Shown here one piece after another: positions 1 through 8,839 of a stretch of 64,000 nt of DNA. A model generated the notes under the pieces. That model made no database searches. It was not told where the DNA came from and saw nothing but the letters and a program-made list of their open reading frames with translations. A program made the position numbers and the translations under genes. Position 1 is the first letter of the stretch, and every line of letters begins with the position of its first letter. Where the stretch lies: NCBI RefSeq assembly GCF_030651915.1, contig NZ_JAUSBV010000002.1, positions 262,414-326,413 on the forward strand. Reading direction: 5' to 3'. The stretch comes from Parvibaculum sp. (GTDB taxonomy: Bacteria; Pseudomonadota; Alphaproteobacteria; Parvibaculales; Parvibaculaceae).

Positions 1-361
1 AGGCCTGGCTCACCAGTCCCCGCAGACGCCGGTGATCCGGTTCATCGGAAAAGAGCATAGACGGCTCGAAGGTGTTTTCGGCCTCCACCGACGCGCCGGT
101 GATCAGGCGGATATAGGCATCGGGCAGGGCATGGCGCGGATCGACATGCAGGGTTTTGTCGCGCAGAACGGCGCGAACGTCGTCGTGCCGGGTCAGAAAA
201 ATTCGGCCCAGTTCCCGATCGCGATGCACCGGGTCGCGGGTCCGCATTTCATCGAGCACCCGGTAGAGATCCTCGCGGTAGGCCTCGTCGAGGGCCGTCA
301 GGCCGATGCCCGTCCGTATCGGCGTGGCGCGATCTGCGGCCGCGGCGTCCTTGCCTGTCAT
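1..361 (-). CDS. Cytochrome P450, N-terminal part (runs off the window)
   Basis: A reading frame starts at an ATG at 361 and stays open to the window edge, giving about 120 residues. A GGGAG ribosome site lies a few bases upstream. The protein opens MTGKDAAAADRATPIRTGIG and carries P450 N-terminal signatures: DPVHRDRELG, LTRHDDVRAVLRDKTLHVDP, and SDEPDHRRLRGLVSQA, the last matching the 'D-P-x-H-x-R-L-R-x-L-V' motif before the B-C region. The heme-binding Cys lies outside the window, so integrity cannot be judged. The family carries out monooxygenation with ferredoxin-type partners; the substrate is unknown. It is divergent from the UbiH-like gene. Confidence 0.82.
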   Translation of the reverse strand, partial: MTGKDAAAADRATPIRTGIGLTALDEAYREDLYRVLDEMRTRDPVHRDRELGRIFLTRHDDVRAVLRDKTLHVDPRHALPDAYIRLITGASVEAENTFEPSMLFSDEPDHRRLRGLVSQA

Positions 362-466
362 TGGGCCTCTCCCTTTTCTTGTTGTTCGGGAAAGACTAGA
401 CGCCCCGGGGGCCCTGCGTCCATCCGGCGCTTGCCTTTGCGGGCGCGGCGGCCGATCTTGCCTTTC

Positions 467-1696
467 ATGGGTATGATGACTGACAGCGATGTGCTGATTG
501 TCGGCGGCGGGTTGACCGGCCTGCCGCTGGCGTTGGCCTGCGCGCAAGGCGGCTTGAGCGTCACTGTGGTCGACGTGCTCGACCCGGCGACGGCGACAGA
601 TGCGAAATTCGACGGCCGCGTTTCGGCGATTGCCTTCGCCTCCTGCCGCATGTTCGAGCGGCTCGGCGTGACGCAGCATCTTCAGGGCCAGATGCAGCCG
701 ATCAACGACATCATGGTGTCGGACGGGCGGGTGCGCGAGGGCGCCTCGCCTTTGTTCCTGCATTTCGATCACAAGGAAATCGGCGACGAACCGCTCGGGC
801 ACCTGATCGAGAACCGGCATACGCGCATCGCGCTGCAAAAGGCGGTGGCGGCCGAACCGGCGATCCGGCTGATTGCGCCGCAATCGGTCGCCCATGTCGA
901 CTACGGCGCCGGCGTCACCGCGACGCTCGCCAATGGCGAAAGCGTGACGGCGCGGCTTTGCTTTGCCGCCGATGGACGCGGCTCGCCGACGCGTGAGGCC
1001 GCCGGCATCCGCACCGTCGGCTGGGACTACGGGCAGACCGGCATTGTTTGCACCGTTGAGCACGAATTGCCGCATGAGGGCGTGGCGCAGGAATATTTCC
1101 TGCCCGGCGGGCCCTTCGCGATCCTGCCGATGGTCGGCAATCGCGCCTCGCTGGTCTGGACCGAAAAGACCGCCGACGCCAAAGCCATTCTCGCGCTTGG
1201 CGACGACGCTTTCGCCGAGGAGATGCGGGCGCGCTTCGGCGACTATCTCGGTGCGTGTGCACCTGTCGGACCGCGCTGGTCCTATCCCCTCACCCTGCAG
1301 CTGGCGCGCGACTATGTGCGCCCGCGTCTCGCGCTGGTCGGCGATGCGGCGCATGGCATTCACCCGATCGCGGGCCAAGGGCTCAATCTCGGGCTTCGGG
1401 ATGTCGCGGCCGCCGCCGAAGTCGCCGTCGATGCGGCGCGGCTCGGTCTCGATATCGGGGCGCTCGACGTGCTGGAGCGCTACCAGCGCTGGCGGCGCTT
1501 CGACAATGTGGCGCTGTCGCTGCTGATGGACGGGCTGAACCGCTTGTTTTCAAACGACATCGGCCCCTTGCGCCTTGCGCGCGATCTCGGGCTCGGGATC
1601 GTCAACGAGTTGCCGCCGCTCCGCCGTTTCTTCATGCGCCATGCAGGTGGTGCCGTCGGCGATCTGCCGCGCCTGCTCAAGGGCGAAGCGGTCTGA
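467..1696 (+). CDS. UbiH/UbiF/COQ6-family FAD-dependent hydroxylase
   Basis: This is a flavoprotein monooxygenase of the ubiquinone-ring hydroxylase family, about 409 residues. The N-terminus carries the FAD dinucleotide fold (VLIVGGGLTGLPLALA), the middle has the DG motif (CFAADGRGSPTREAAG) and the C-terminal half has the GD motif (LVGDAAHGIHPIAGQGLNLG), all in family order. The frame is open further upstream, but that part overlaps the divergent P450. The homologous region begins at the ATG cluster 467/473/476, none with a strong ribosome site. The likely role is aerobic hydroxylation in ubiquinone synthesis; which ring position cannot be told from sequence. The gene ends flush against the convergent DUF971 gene. 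Confidence 0.88.
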   Translation: MGMMTDSDVLIVGGGLTGLPLALACAQGGLSVTVVDVLDPATATDAKFDGRVSAIAFASCRMFERLGVTQHLQGQMQPINDIMVSDGRVREGASPLFLHFDHKEIGDEPLGHLIENRHTRIALQKAVAAEPAIRLIAPQSVAHVDYGAGVTATLANGESVTARLCFAADGRGSPTREAAGIRTVGWDYGQTGIVCTVEHELPHEGVAQEYFLPGGPFAILPMVGNRASLVWTEKTADAKAILALGDDAFAEEMRARFGDYLGACAPVGPRWSYPLTLQLARDYVRPRLALVGDAAHGIHPIAGQGLNLGLRDVAAAAEVAVDAARLGLDIGALDVLERYQRWRRFDNVALSLLMDGLNRLFSNDIGPLRLARDLGLGIVNELPPLRRFFMRHAGGAVGDLPRLLKGEAV

Positions 1697-2080
1697 TCAC
1701 TCCCGGCTGAGCCCTCCGCGTTCCAGCGCCGTCAGATAGTCGGTCCAGATCTTCTCGCGGTCGCGGCCGAGGCGATAAAGCGTCTCCCAGGTGAAGAGGC
1801 CGCTGTCGTGGCCGTCGTCGAAGAGAATGCGCAACGCATAGTTGCCGACCGGTTCAAGGCCGGTCATCGCAACGGCCGCCTTGCCTGGCACGGTCTTCTT
1901 CTGTCCGCTGCCATGTCCTTGTACCTCGGCCGACGGGCTTTCAACGCGCAGGAGCTCCGCCTCCAGCCGGAAGTGGGCGCCGTCGTCGAAGGCGATGTCG
2001 AGGCAGCGTTCCGATTTCCTGAGTTTGATTTCCGTCGGCCAAGGCGCGGCGCCGGGCTTCGGGACATCAGGCATCGTCAA
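1697..2080 (-). CDS. DUF971 (GBBH-like N-terminal domain) protein
   Basis: This 127-residue protein is a single DUF971 domain, the small fold also found at the N-terminus of gamma-butyrobetaine hydroxylases. Recognisable parts are [22 protein letters not shown] at the start and [28 protein letters not shown] near the end. The start overlaps the 3' end of the Trm112 gene by 14 bp (a second ATG at 2074 is possible), so it is probably translationally coupled as the last gene of a four-gene minus-strand run. In other bacteria such proteins lie near iron-sulfur carrier genes; no specific role can be given. Confidence 0.82.
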   Translation of the reverse strand: MTMPDVPKPGAAPWPTEIKLRKSERCLDIAFDDGAHFRLEAELLRVESPSAEVQGHGSGQKKTVPGKAAVAMTGLEPVGNYALRILFDDGHDSGLFTWETLYRLGRDREKIWTDYLTALERGGLSRE

Positions 2081-2279
2081 GCGACCGGGCCTCGTCCACC
2101 AGCATGATCGGAATGCCGTCGCGGATCGGAAAGGCGAGGCGAGCCTTTTCGGAAATCAGCTCCTGCTTCGTGCGATCGTAGCGCAGCGTCGTCTTGGTCA
2201 CCGGGCAGACCAGAATTTCGAGCAGCTTCGGGTCGACTTCCATGCGCGCGCCGCGCGTATTTTCCTCGTTGTCGCTCAT
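2067..2279 (-). CDS. Trm112 family protein (YcaR/UPF0434-like)
   Basis: This 70-residue protein has the Trm112 core [41 protein letters not shown]. Bacterial versions usually carry only part of the zinc-binding cysteine set, and one CPVT cysteine is present here. The chosen ATG at 2279 follows an AAGAGA ribosome site; a longer frame exists but has no homologous sequence. In eukaryotes Trm112 activates methyltransferases, while the bacterial function is unsettled. It lies between the LON-domain gene and DUF971, with which it overlaps. Confidence 0.88.
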   Translation of the reverse strand: MSDNEENTRGARMEVDPKLLEILVCPVTKTTLRYDRTKQELISEKARLAFPIRDGIPIMLVDEARSLDDA

Positions 2280-2310
2280 GTCTCTTTCTCGTCTTTCCAA
2301 TGTCGGCCGG

Positions 2311-2994
2311 TTATTGCACGGTGGCATCGCCCGGCGAAAGTTCGCGCAGTGCCTTTTCGGTCAGGGCGATCAGCATCTGGTTGCGGTCCTCGAGTGTCCG
2401 GGCTTCGAGCAGCGCCTGTTTCTCGCGTGGCCCGTAAGGGCTGATGGTGCAGAGCGCGTTGACCAGCGATTCGTTCGACGACAGCTTGATCGCCCGCCAG
2501 TCTGCCTGCAGCCCATGCGTGTCGAGATATTCCTTCAGGATTTCGAGCAGACGTTCGCGGGAAACCTCGTCTTCGCCATGACCCGGTATCAGGTCGTGCA
2601 CAAATTCGCTGCAGTCGATTTCGAATTGCCGGTAGGGCGTCAGCGCCGGCAGTTCCGTGCCGAGGCGGAAGCGGCAAATCCCGGTCAGCGTGATGATCAA
2701 GCGCCCGTCATCGGTTTCGGTGAAAGAGGTGATGCGCCCGGCGCAACCGGTGGCGCAGAGCCGCGGCTTCCGGCCTTCGACCTGCGCGGCGGCAATCGCT
2801 TCCTCGCCGTCGGGCTGGACCATGCCGATGATACGCTCGCCGCGAATGGCATCGTCGATCATCTTCAAATAGCGCGGTTCGAAAATATTGAGCGGCAATT
2901 GTCCGCGCGGAAGCAGGATCGCGCCGGCAAGCGGAAAGACCGGTATTGAACCCGGCAGGTCCGCCGTCGTCCGGTATCGATCCGCATACCCCAT
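2311..2994 (-). CDS. LON substrate-binding (PUA-like) domain protein
   Basis: This 227-residue protein consists of the N-terminal domain of Lon protease without ATPase or peptidase parts. The opening [30 protein letters not shown] is diagnostic, followed by the RIIGMVQ and [23 protein letters not shown] segments. Such stand-alone LON domains are common in alphaproteobacteria and presumably bind unfolded polypeptide. The gene starts 7 bp after the cnoX-like gene stops, so it is likely co-transcribed with it. That suggests a protein-quality-control unit, which is an inference from context. Confidence 0.9.
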   Translation of the reverse strand: MGYADRYRTTADLPGSIPVFPLAGAILLPRGQLPLNIFEPRYLKMIDDAIRGERIIGMVQPDGEEAIAAAQVEGRKPRLCATGCAGRITSFTETDDGRLIITLTGICRFRLGTELPALTPYRQFEIDCSEFVHDLIPGHGEDEVSRERLLEILKEYLDTHGLQADWRAIKLSSNESLVNALCTISPYGPREKQALLEARTLEDRNQMLIALTEKALRELSPGDATVQ

Positions 2995-3001
2995 ATTGAT
3001 C

Positions 3002-3913
3002 CTAGCTGAACAGAATGGAGGAAAGGCGGCGGCGTCCGCTCAGCGTCGCCTCGTCTTTCGGTCCATAGGCTTCGAAAAATTCGACCAGCTGCTTGCGCGC
3101 GGCTTCGTCGTTCCATTTGCGGTCGTATTCGACGATGATCAGAAGCTCTTCCACCGCGCGCTCCCGTTCGCCGGCCGCGTTCAGCGCCAGCGACAGGTCG
3201 AAACGAGCCTGGTGATCCTTCGGGTTCTTCTCGATGCGTTCGATGAGTTCCGAGACGTCGCCGAGTTCGGCCGCCTTTTCGGCCAGCGACAGCGCCGCTT
3301 CCGCAGCAGTGAAGGCGGGGTCGTTCTTGCCGTCGGGCCTGACCAGCGCCAGTGTCTGCCGCGCGCGGTCGAGATCGCCGGCCTCGATGTAGCAACGTGC
3401 GAGACCCGCGACGGCGGCCGGGTGGCCGGGCTCTTCCTGGACGGCCTGGGCGAAGGCTTGCGCGGCCTGCGACAGATCGCGGGCGTTAAACGCTTCCTGC
3501 GCGATTTCGATCAGTTCCTCGGCGGGGGAGGGGGCGAGGCCGCCGGCCAGCCGCTCGATGAAGGCCTTGACCTGGCTCTCGGGCATCGCACCCATGAAGC
3601 CGTCGACCGGCTGACCGTTCTTGAAGGCGAAGACGGCCGGGATCGACTGGACGCGCAATTGCTGCGCGACGGCGGGGTGGTCGTCGATATTCATCTTGAC
3701 CAGCTTCACCGCGCCCCGGGCCGCGAGGACCGCCTTTTCGAGGATCGGCGTCAATTGCTTGCAGGGCCCGCACCAGGGGGCCCAGAAATCGACGATCACC
3801 GGCACCTGACGCGAGGCTTCAATGACGTCATGGGCAAACGTCTGGGTGGTGGTGTCGACGATCAGGCCGTCCGCATTCGCGGTGGCGTTGCCTTGTCCGA
3901 TAATCGGTTCCAT
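3002..3913 (-). CDS. Thioredoxin-TPR co-chaperone, CnoX/YbbN-like
   Basis: The 303-residue protein has an N-terminal thioredoxin domain with the active-site motif WCGPC (VIVDFWAPWCGPCKQLTP) and the cis-Pro loop SIPAVFAFKNG, then a C-terminal region of TPR-type helices (for example HPAAVAGLARCYIEAGDLDRA). This matches YbbN/CnoX proteins, which bind GroEL/DnaK clients; unlike E. coli CnoX, this copy keeps both catalytic cysteines. The ATG at 3913 has a GGAGAG ribosome site; the open frame upstream is non-homologous. It is the first gene of the run with the LON-domain, Trm112 and DUF971 genes. Confidence 0.88.
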   Translation of the reverse strand: MEPIIGQGNATANADGLIVDTTTQTFAHDVIEASRQVPVIVDFWAPWCGPCKQLTPILEKAVLAARGAVKLVKMNIDDHPAVAQQLRVQSIPAVFAFKNGQPVDGFMGAMPESQVKAFIERLAGGLAPSPAEELIEIAQEAFNARDLSQAAQAFAQAVQEEPGHPAAVAGLARCYIEAGDLDRARQTLALVRPDGKNDPAFTAAEAALSLAEKAAELGDVSELIERIEKNPKDHQARFDLSLALNAAGERERAVEELLIIVEYDRKWNDEAARKQLVEFFEAYGPKDEATLSGRRRLSSILFS

Positions 3914-4093
3914 TTCTCTCCGGGCCCTTGTGTCCTGCCCCATAAGGTGGAGCGGCGGCGTTTGGAAACAATGGTTTAGCCCGGCCCATGCGGAGGGCGC
4001 AAGAAATCGGCGAAATCTTTGTGACCGGTCTGGCGGAAATGCCCGCGGGGCCTCACATATGGCCTTCGAAGACAACACAGGAGGGGGCTATCG

Positions 4094-4501
4094 ATGTCGG
4101 CTGCATTGTTCAGGATCGTGCTGGTGCTTTCGGGCGCGGCGGTCATTTTTCTGGCGCTCAACGTGGCGCTTGCGGGTATTCCGACCATGGGCTGGCTTGG
4201 CGAGCGGCCGTTCCTGGCGGTGACCGACGAGGCGCAATATGCGCTGATCGACAATCATGTGCGCTTTTTTGGTGGGCTGTTCGCCGGGCTCGGGTTGCTC
4301 CTTGTTTTTGCCGCCACCGACCCGGTCAAATACCGGCAAGCGATCCTGCTGGTCTTCGCGGCCATTTTCGTCGGCGGCGTCGCCCGTTTCTCAGCGCCGG
4401 ACCTGTCGGTCGTTTTCGATCCCGAAATCGTCAATTCGCTGGCCGCGGAATTGTTGCTGATGCCGCTGCTGGCTTTCTGGCTGTCGCGCCTCAAACGCTA
4501 G
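4094..4501 (+). CDS. DUF4345 membrane protein
   Basis: This 135-residue protein has four predicted membrane helices and the DUF4345 pattern: DNHVRFFGGLFAGLGLLLVF, then GGVARFSAPD and a final ELLLMPLLAFWL helix. It starts at an ATG preceded by a GGAGGGGG ribosome site. The function of the family is unknown. Its stop codon and that of the convergent deacylase gene are formed by a single CTAG tetranucleotide at 4498-4501. Confidence 0.85.
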   Translation: MSAALFRIVLVLSGAAVIFLALNVALAGIPTMGWLGERPFLAVTDEAQYALIDNHVRFFGGLFAGLGLLLVFAATDPVKYRQAILLVFAAIFVGGVARFSAPDLSVVFDPEIVNSLAAELLLMPLLAFWLSRLKR

Positions 4502-5037
4502 CCGGCTGCGGCCACCAGGTCGAGAATCATCGGCTGATGGCCGGTGAGCGCCAGAAAGGCCATGAAATCGTCGCGTGAAAGTGCCGTGGTCGCGGTGTTT
4601 TCGAGCGGGTGGTAGTTGAGGCGGCGGTGCGCGAGCATCGGTGCGTCGAGCACGACGGTGACGTGATGCGCGTGGTCGTTGACCAGCGCAAAGGGCGTTA
4701 CCGAACCCGGACGGACGCCGAGCACCTCGCCCATCAACTCGGCATTGCCAAAGGAGAGCCGGGCGCTGCCCAGCGGTTTTGCAAGGCTGTTGAGCTTCAG
4801 TTCCCGTTCCTCCAGCGTCACGATCAGCCAGAGGCGGCCCTTCTTGTCTTTCAGGAAGAGGTTCTTGCAGAAGGCACCGGCACGCGCCGCATCCGGCCAG
4901 TCCGCGCGGTGGGCCTGCGCCTCCTCCACCGTGTGCAGCGCCGGGTGCATCCGGGTTTCGTGGACGATGCCGTGTGCGTCGAGCCAGCCGAGAAAAGCGG
5001 CGCTGGTGGTCAGTTTCAGGGGCATGTCGTCGTTCAT
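4498..5037 (-). CDS. Prolyl-tRNA editing protein (YbaK/ProXp-ala-like deacylase)
   Basis: This 179-residue YbaK-fold protein resembles the stand-alone editing domains that hydrolyse mischarged aminoacyl-tRNA(Pro). Visible segments are HTVEEAQAHR near residue 40, GAFCKNLFLKDKKGRLWLIV around residue 58 with the conserved Lys, and FGNAELMGEVLGVRPGSVTPFAL around residue 100, the typical 'G-x-x-P-G-x-V-x-P' loop. The ATG at 5037 has an AGGAG ribosome site. Substrate specificity (Ala-tRNA(Pro) or other) is inferred from family resemblance. Confidence 0.87.
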   Translation of the reverse strand: MNDDMPLKLTTSAAFLGWLDAHGIVHETRMHPALHTVEEAQAHRADWPDAARAGAFCKNLFLKDKKGRLWLIVTLEERELKLNSLAKPLGSARLSFGNAELMGEVLGVRPGSVTPFALVNDHAHHVTVVLDAPMLAHRRLNYHPLENTATTALSRDDFMAFLALTGHQPMILDLVAAAG

Positions 5038-5192
5038 CGCTCCTGATTGGCATGGGCGCCGCGATGGCGCAAGCACGCGCGGAGGGCGAATTTCCGGCGG
5101 AAAACAAGGGCCTTGCATTGGTTCTGACGATAGGCGATAAAACCGCCCTCACAGGCGGGCGCCTTGTTTTCAGGCGCCCGGTTGATCCGGAT

Positions 5193-5267
5193 GCGGGCGT
5201 AGCTCAGGGGTAGAGCACAACCTTGCCAAGGTTGGGGTCGTGAGTTCGAATCTCATCGCCCGCTCCA
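5193..5267 (+). tRNA. tRNA-Gly (anticodon GCC)
   Basis: A full cloverleaf is visible. The acceptor stem GCGGGCG (5193-5199) pairs with CGCCCGC (5257-5263). The D-loop has AGCTCAGGGGTAGAGC, the anticodon loop CTTGCCAAG gives GCC, and the T-arm has GTTCGAATC. The discriminator is T, and CCA is encoded at 5265-5267. Confidence 0.97.
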
Positions 5268-5276
5268 GATTTACGA

Positions 5277-5300
5277 AGCCGCCGCAAGGCGGCTTTTTCT
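5277..5300 (+). terminator. Intrinsic terminator after tRNA-Gly
   Basis: AGCCGCC and GGCGGCT form a 7-bp stem with a GCAA loop, followed by a T-rich tract (TTTTTCT). It lies 10 bp downstream of the tRNA-Gly CCA end. Confidence 0.8.
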
Positions 5301-5334
5301 TTGGCCGCGTTCGACAGGAAGGGCGCAACTCCGC

Positions 5335-5832
5335 ATGATTTCCGGTTCTGATGCCTGCCCCTGCGGTTCGGGTCTCGGTTTTTCGGCCTGCTGCGAGCCC
5401 CACCTTTCGGGCGCCAAGCTGCCGCCGACGCCGGAAGCCTTGATGCGTTCGCGCTATTCGGCCTTCGCCACCGGCAATATCGACTATCTGGAAGAGACGC
5501 TGCTGCCGGGCACGCGCGAGGATTTCGACCGCAAGGGGGCGGCCGACTGGGCGGCGGCCAGCACGTGGACCGGCCTTGAAGTCCGCCATACGCAAGGCGG
5601 CGGGCCCGGCGAGGCGGAAGGCGTCGTCGAGTTTGTCGCCCATTACACGCAGGCCGGCGACAAGCGCCTTCACCACGAAACAAGCACGTTCCGCCGGCAG
5701 GATGGCCGCTGGTTCTATGTCGACGGCATCATGGGCGCCCGCCCGCGCCAGGTCGAAAAGATCGGCCGCAACGATCCCTGCAGCTGCGGCTCAGGCAAGA
5801 AATACAAGAAATGCTGCGGCGTGGCCGCCTGA
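5335..5832 (+). CDS. YchJ family protein with two SEC-C motifs
   Basis: The 165-residue protein has a zinc-binding SEC-C motif at each end ([19 protein letters not shown] and [17 protein letters not shown]) around an NTF2-like middle domain ([23 protein letters not shown]). This is the standard YchJ/UPF0225 arrangement. The function is unknown; the SEC-C motif in SecA binds zinc and SecB, so a protein-interaction role is possible. The gene stands alone after the tRNA-Gly terminator. Confidence 0.9.
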   Translation: MISGSDACPCGSGLGFSACCEPHLSGAKLPPTPEALMRSRYSAFATGNIDYLEETLLPGTREDFDRKGAADWAAASTWTGLEVRHTQGGGPGEAEGVVEFVAHYTQAGDKRLHHETSTFRRQDGRWFYVDGIMGARPRQVEKIGRNDPCSCGSGKKYKKCCGVAA

Positions 5833-5924
5833 ACCGCCGCTTTCGCGATCCGGCCTTTCATGGTCCACTTGAGGAAACAAAATTCGGCCCCGTGCGATGA
5901 AGGGCCGGGCATGAGGGGCGAGAA

Positions 5925-7403
5925 TTGGATTCTGTAAACCGGCCGGCAGCGGATGACGAACCCATACGCGTTCAGGTGCCGGGTCAGGCAAGCGCGCAGC
6001 TTCTGTCGGCGACCGGCGCTCATGCGGCCAACGGGCTCGGCCAGTGGAGCTGGGCCGTCTTCGAATGGGCGCGCAACCCCTATGTCATCCTGATCACCAT
6101 CTATATTTTTTCGCCCTACTTCTCGAATGTCGTGGTCGGCGATCCGGTGCGCGGCCAAGCCATCTGGGGCAACATCAACGGCATTGCCGGTTTCTTCATC
6201 GCCTGTCTGGGGCCGGTGCTCGGCGCCATTGCCGATACCGGTGGACGGCGCAAACCGTGGATCGCTTTTTTCGTCGCGCTGATGGTGCCGGCGATATTCA
6301 TGCTGTGGTGGGCGATGCCGGGCGGCGAGGGGCTGTCGATCCTCACCATCGCCGTGTTGATCGTGCTGATCGCGGTTGCTTTTGAATTCTCGGCGGTCTT
6401 TCACAATTCGATGCTGCCTGCCGTCGCCCCGCATGAGCGCATCGGCTTTTTGTCGGGCCTCGGCCTGGCGCTCGGCAATGCCGGCGCGCTGCTGATCCTC
6501 TGCTTCATGCTCTGGGCCTTTGTGCTGCCGGGTGCCGTCGACTGGGGTTTCGTTCCGGACGCGCCGCTCTTCGGCATCGATGCAGCGGCGCATGAAAACA
6601 GCCGCATCTCGGGGCCGATCGTTGCGGTGTGGATGCTTGTCTTCGCCTTGCCGCTGCTGCTGTGGACGCCGGATGTGGCGGGCGCCGGCGTGCCGGTCGG
6701 CACGGCGATCCGGCGCGGCATCGGCTCGGTCGTCGGTACGGTGAAGAAGCTCAGGTCCTACCGCAACATCGCGATCTATCTGGTCGCGCGCATGTTCTAC
6801 AATGACGGCAAGACCGCGGTGCTGATTTTCGGCGGCGTCTATGCGGCCGGCGTCTTCGGGTGGGACGTGCTGACGCTGACCGTCTACGGCATCGTGCTTT
6901 CGGTCTTCGCGGTCGGCGGTGGCATTTTCGGCGGCTGGCTCGACGACCGGTTCGGTTCGAAGCGCGCCATCATCGTTTCGATCGGCGGCACCTGTGTCGG
7001 TCTGGTGCTGGCGATCTCAATGACGCCGACCGAGATGTTCTTCTTCATTCCGCACGATCCGGCAACCGCGCCGCCGGTCTGGAACCTGCCCTTCTTCGCC
7101 ACGCTGCCGGAGCTGATGTATCTGATCGTCGTGCTGATCGTTGCCATCTGCATCACGGCCGCCTATGCCAACAGCCGCACGATGCTGGCGCGGATCGCGC
7201 CGGTTTCGAAGATGTCGGAATTTTTCGGCATCTATGCGCTTTCGGGCACGGCGACGGCGTTTCTCGGGCCGCTGCTGGTCGGCGTTGCGACGCATGTGTT
7301 CCAGAGCCAGCGCATCGGTTTTGCCTCGATCCTGCTGCTGCTCGGGATCGGTCTTGTCGGCATGTTCTTCGTCAAGGAGGAACGGGCGGAGGCGGTGGAT
7401 TGA
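5925..7403 (+). CDS. UMF1-family major facilitator transporter (copy 1)
   Basis: This 492-residue polytopic protein with about 12 membrane helices belongs to the UMF1 (Atg22-like) branch of the MFS. It shows WAVFEWARNPYVILITIYIF in the first helix region, GGRRKPWIAFF in the loop after TM3, and WLDDRFGSKRA before the later helices. Translation probably begins at TTG 5925, which has a GAGGGG ribosome site; no in-frame ATG lies near. The substrate is unknown. It overlaps the next gene by 4 bp, and the two products are clearly homologous. Confidence 0.88.
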   Translation: MDSVNRPAADDEPIRVQVPGQASAQLLSATGAHAANGLGQWSWAVFEWARNPYVILITIYIFSPYFSNVVVGDPVRGQAIWGNINGIAGFFIACLGPVLGAIADTGGRRKPWIAFFVALMVPAIFMLWWAMPGGEGLSILTIAVLIVLIAVAFEFSAVFHNSMLPAVAPHERIGFLSGLGLALGNAGALLILCFMLWAFVLPGAVDWGFVPDAPLFGIDAAAHENSRISGPIVAVWMLVFALPLLLWTPDVAGAGVPVGTAIRRGIGSVVGTVKKLRSYRNIAIYLVARMFYNDGKTAVLIFGGVYAAGVFGWDVLTLTVYGIVLSVFAVGGGIFGGWLDDRFGSKRAIIVSIGGTCVGLVLAISMTPTEMFFFIPHDPATAPPVWNLPFFATLPELMYLIVVLIVAICITAAYANSRTMLARIAPVSKMSEFFGIYALSGTATAFLGPLLVGVATHVFQSQRIGFASILLLLGIGLVGMFFVKEERAEAVD

Positions 7404-8824
7404 GCGCGGTGATCGAGGGCGCGGTGCCGGGGCTCACGCCGCCCCACGATACGGGCGGGCGCGAACCCGCCTCCAATATCGCGCAGGGCGCCTGGGTTCT
7501 CTATGAATGGGCGAACCAGACCTACTTCTCGCTGATCACCATTTTCCTGTTTCCACCCTTCTTCACGCAGGTGCTGGCCGCCAACCCGATCGAGGGTCAG
7601 GCTTATTGGGGCTATGTGCAGGCGGTGGCCGGCATTTCGATTGCGCTTCTGAGCCCGCTGCTCGGCGCGATGGCGGATGCGGCGGGACCGCGCAAGCCCT
7701 GGATCGTCGTCACCACGCTAATTTGCGCGGCGGGCTGCTTCGCGCTCTGGTTTGCGGTGCCGGGGACGCCGCTGCTGCCGGTCATGATCGCGCTTGTCGT
7801 TGCCGCCATCGGCATGGAATTCACGATCATCTTCGCCAACGCCATGCTGCCGACCATCGCGTCGGACCGGCGGATCGGTTTGCTTTCGGGCATCGGTATC
7901 GGCGTCGGCCAGCTTGCCGCGATCGTCGCGCTGGTGCTGGTGCTGATCCTGCTGCAATTGCCGGGCGAGGTGGAGGCTTCCTTCATTCCTTCCGAGCCGA
8001 TATTCGGTCTCTCGAAGGAAGCGCATGAAACGGATCGCATCATCGGGCCGATCTCGGGCCTCTGGTTTGCCGTCTTCATGTTGCCGTTGCTGCTGCTTGT
8101 GCCGGACCAGAAGAGCCGCGGCCTCAGCCGTATGCAGGCGGCGCGCGAAGGATTGCAGCGCCTTGTTGCGACGCTGCGCGCCGTGCGCCATTTCCGCAAT
8201 GTCGCGCTCTATCTGTTCTCGCGCATGCTTTTCTATGACGGCATGACGGCGATCTTCGTTTTCGGCGGCATTCTCGCCGCCGGGATTTTCGGCTGGGGCG
8301 CGATGGAGATGGCCGTCTACGGTATCTGGGTGACGCTCTTTGCCGCTTTCGGCGCTTTTGTCGGCGGCTGGGTCGATCTCAAGATCGGTTCGAAGCGGAC
8401 GCTGGTCTGGGCGCTTCTCGGCGTGATCGGAACGTTCCTCATGCTGCTGTCCTTCGACCGGGACCGGATCTTCTATGTGGTCGAGGTGCAGGTGGCGGCG
8501 GATGCGGGCGCCTTCACCACGCTGCCGCAGCAGCTCTTCCTGCTCACTGTCGGTCTCTTCGGGCTATCCGTCGGGCCGGTGATCGCGTCGAGCCGGACGA
8601 TGATGGCGCGGATCAGTCCGCGTGAAATGATGACCGAGTTCTTCGGTCTCTTCGCGCTGGTCGGCAAGGCGACCGCCTGGGTCGCACCGCTCTTCATCGG
8701 CATCGTGACGACGATGACGCAGAACCAGCGCTTCGGGTTGATGGTCGTCGTGCCGCTGATCCTCGCCGGACTGATCGGCCTTCTCTTCGTGAAAGAAGAA
8801 CGGGCAAGCGCCGTGGTTCACTAA
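7400..8824 (+). CDS. UMF1-family major facilitator transporter (copy 2)
   Basis: This 474-residue paralogue of the preceding transporter has the same landmarks ([63 protein letters not shown]). The best start is TTG 7400, preceded by GGAGG at 7388-7392; it overlaps the TGA of copy 1 as TTGA, so the two are translationally coupled. The coupling suggests equimolar synthesis and possibly a heteromeric transporter, which is inference. The substrate is unknown. Confidence 0.88.
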   Translation: MSAVIEGAVPGLTPPHDTGGREPASNIAQGAWVLYEWANQTYFSLITIFLFPPFFTQVLAANPIEGQAYWGYVQAVAGISIALLSPLLGAMADAAGPRKPWIVVTTLICAAGCFALWFAVPGTPLLPVMIALVVAAIGMEFTIIFANAMLPTIASDRRIGLLSGIGIGVGQLAAIVALVLVLILLQLPGEVEASFIPSEPIFGLSKEAHETDRIIGPISGLWFAVFMLPLLLLVPDQKSRGLSRMQAAREGLQRLVATLRAVRHFRNVALYLFSRMLFYDGMTAIFVFGGILAAGIFGWGAMEMAVYGIWVTLFAAFGAFVGGWVDLKIGSKRTLVWALLGVIGTFLMLLSFDRDRIFYVVEVQVAADAGAFTTLPQQLFLLTVGLFGLSVGPVIASSRTMMARISPREMMTEFFGLFALVGKATAWVAPLFIGIVTTMTQNQRFGLMVVVPLILAGLIGLLFVKEERASAVVH

Positions 8825-8839
8825 CGGTTGTGTTCGGCC

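Noticed and set aside
32-466. N-terminal extension of the UbiH-like frame
   Set aside because: The segment overlaps the divergent P450 coding sequence antisense and has no similarity to the family; homology starts at the ATG cluster near 467.
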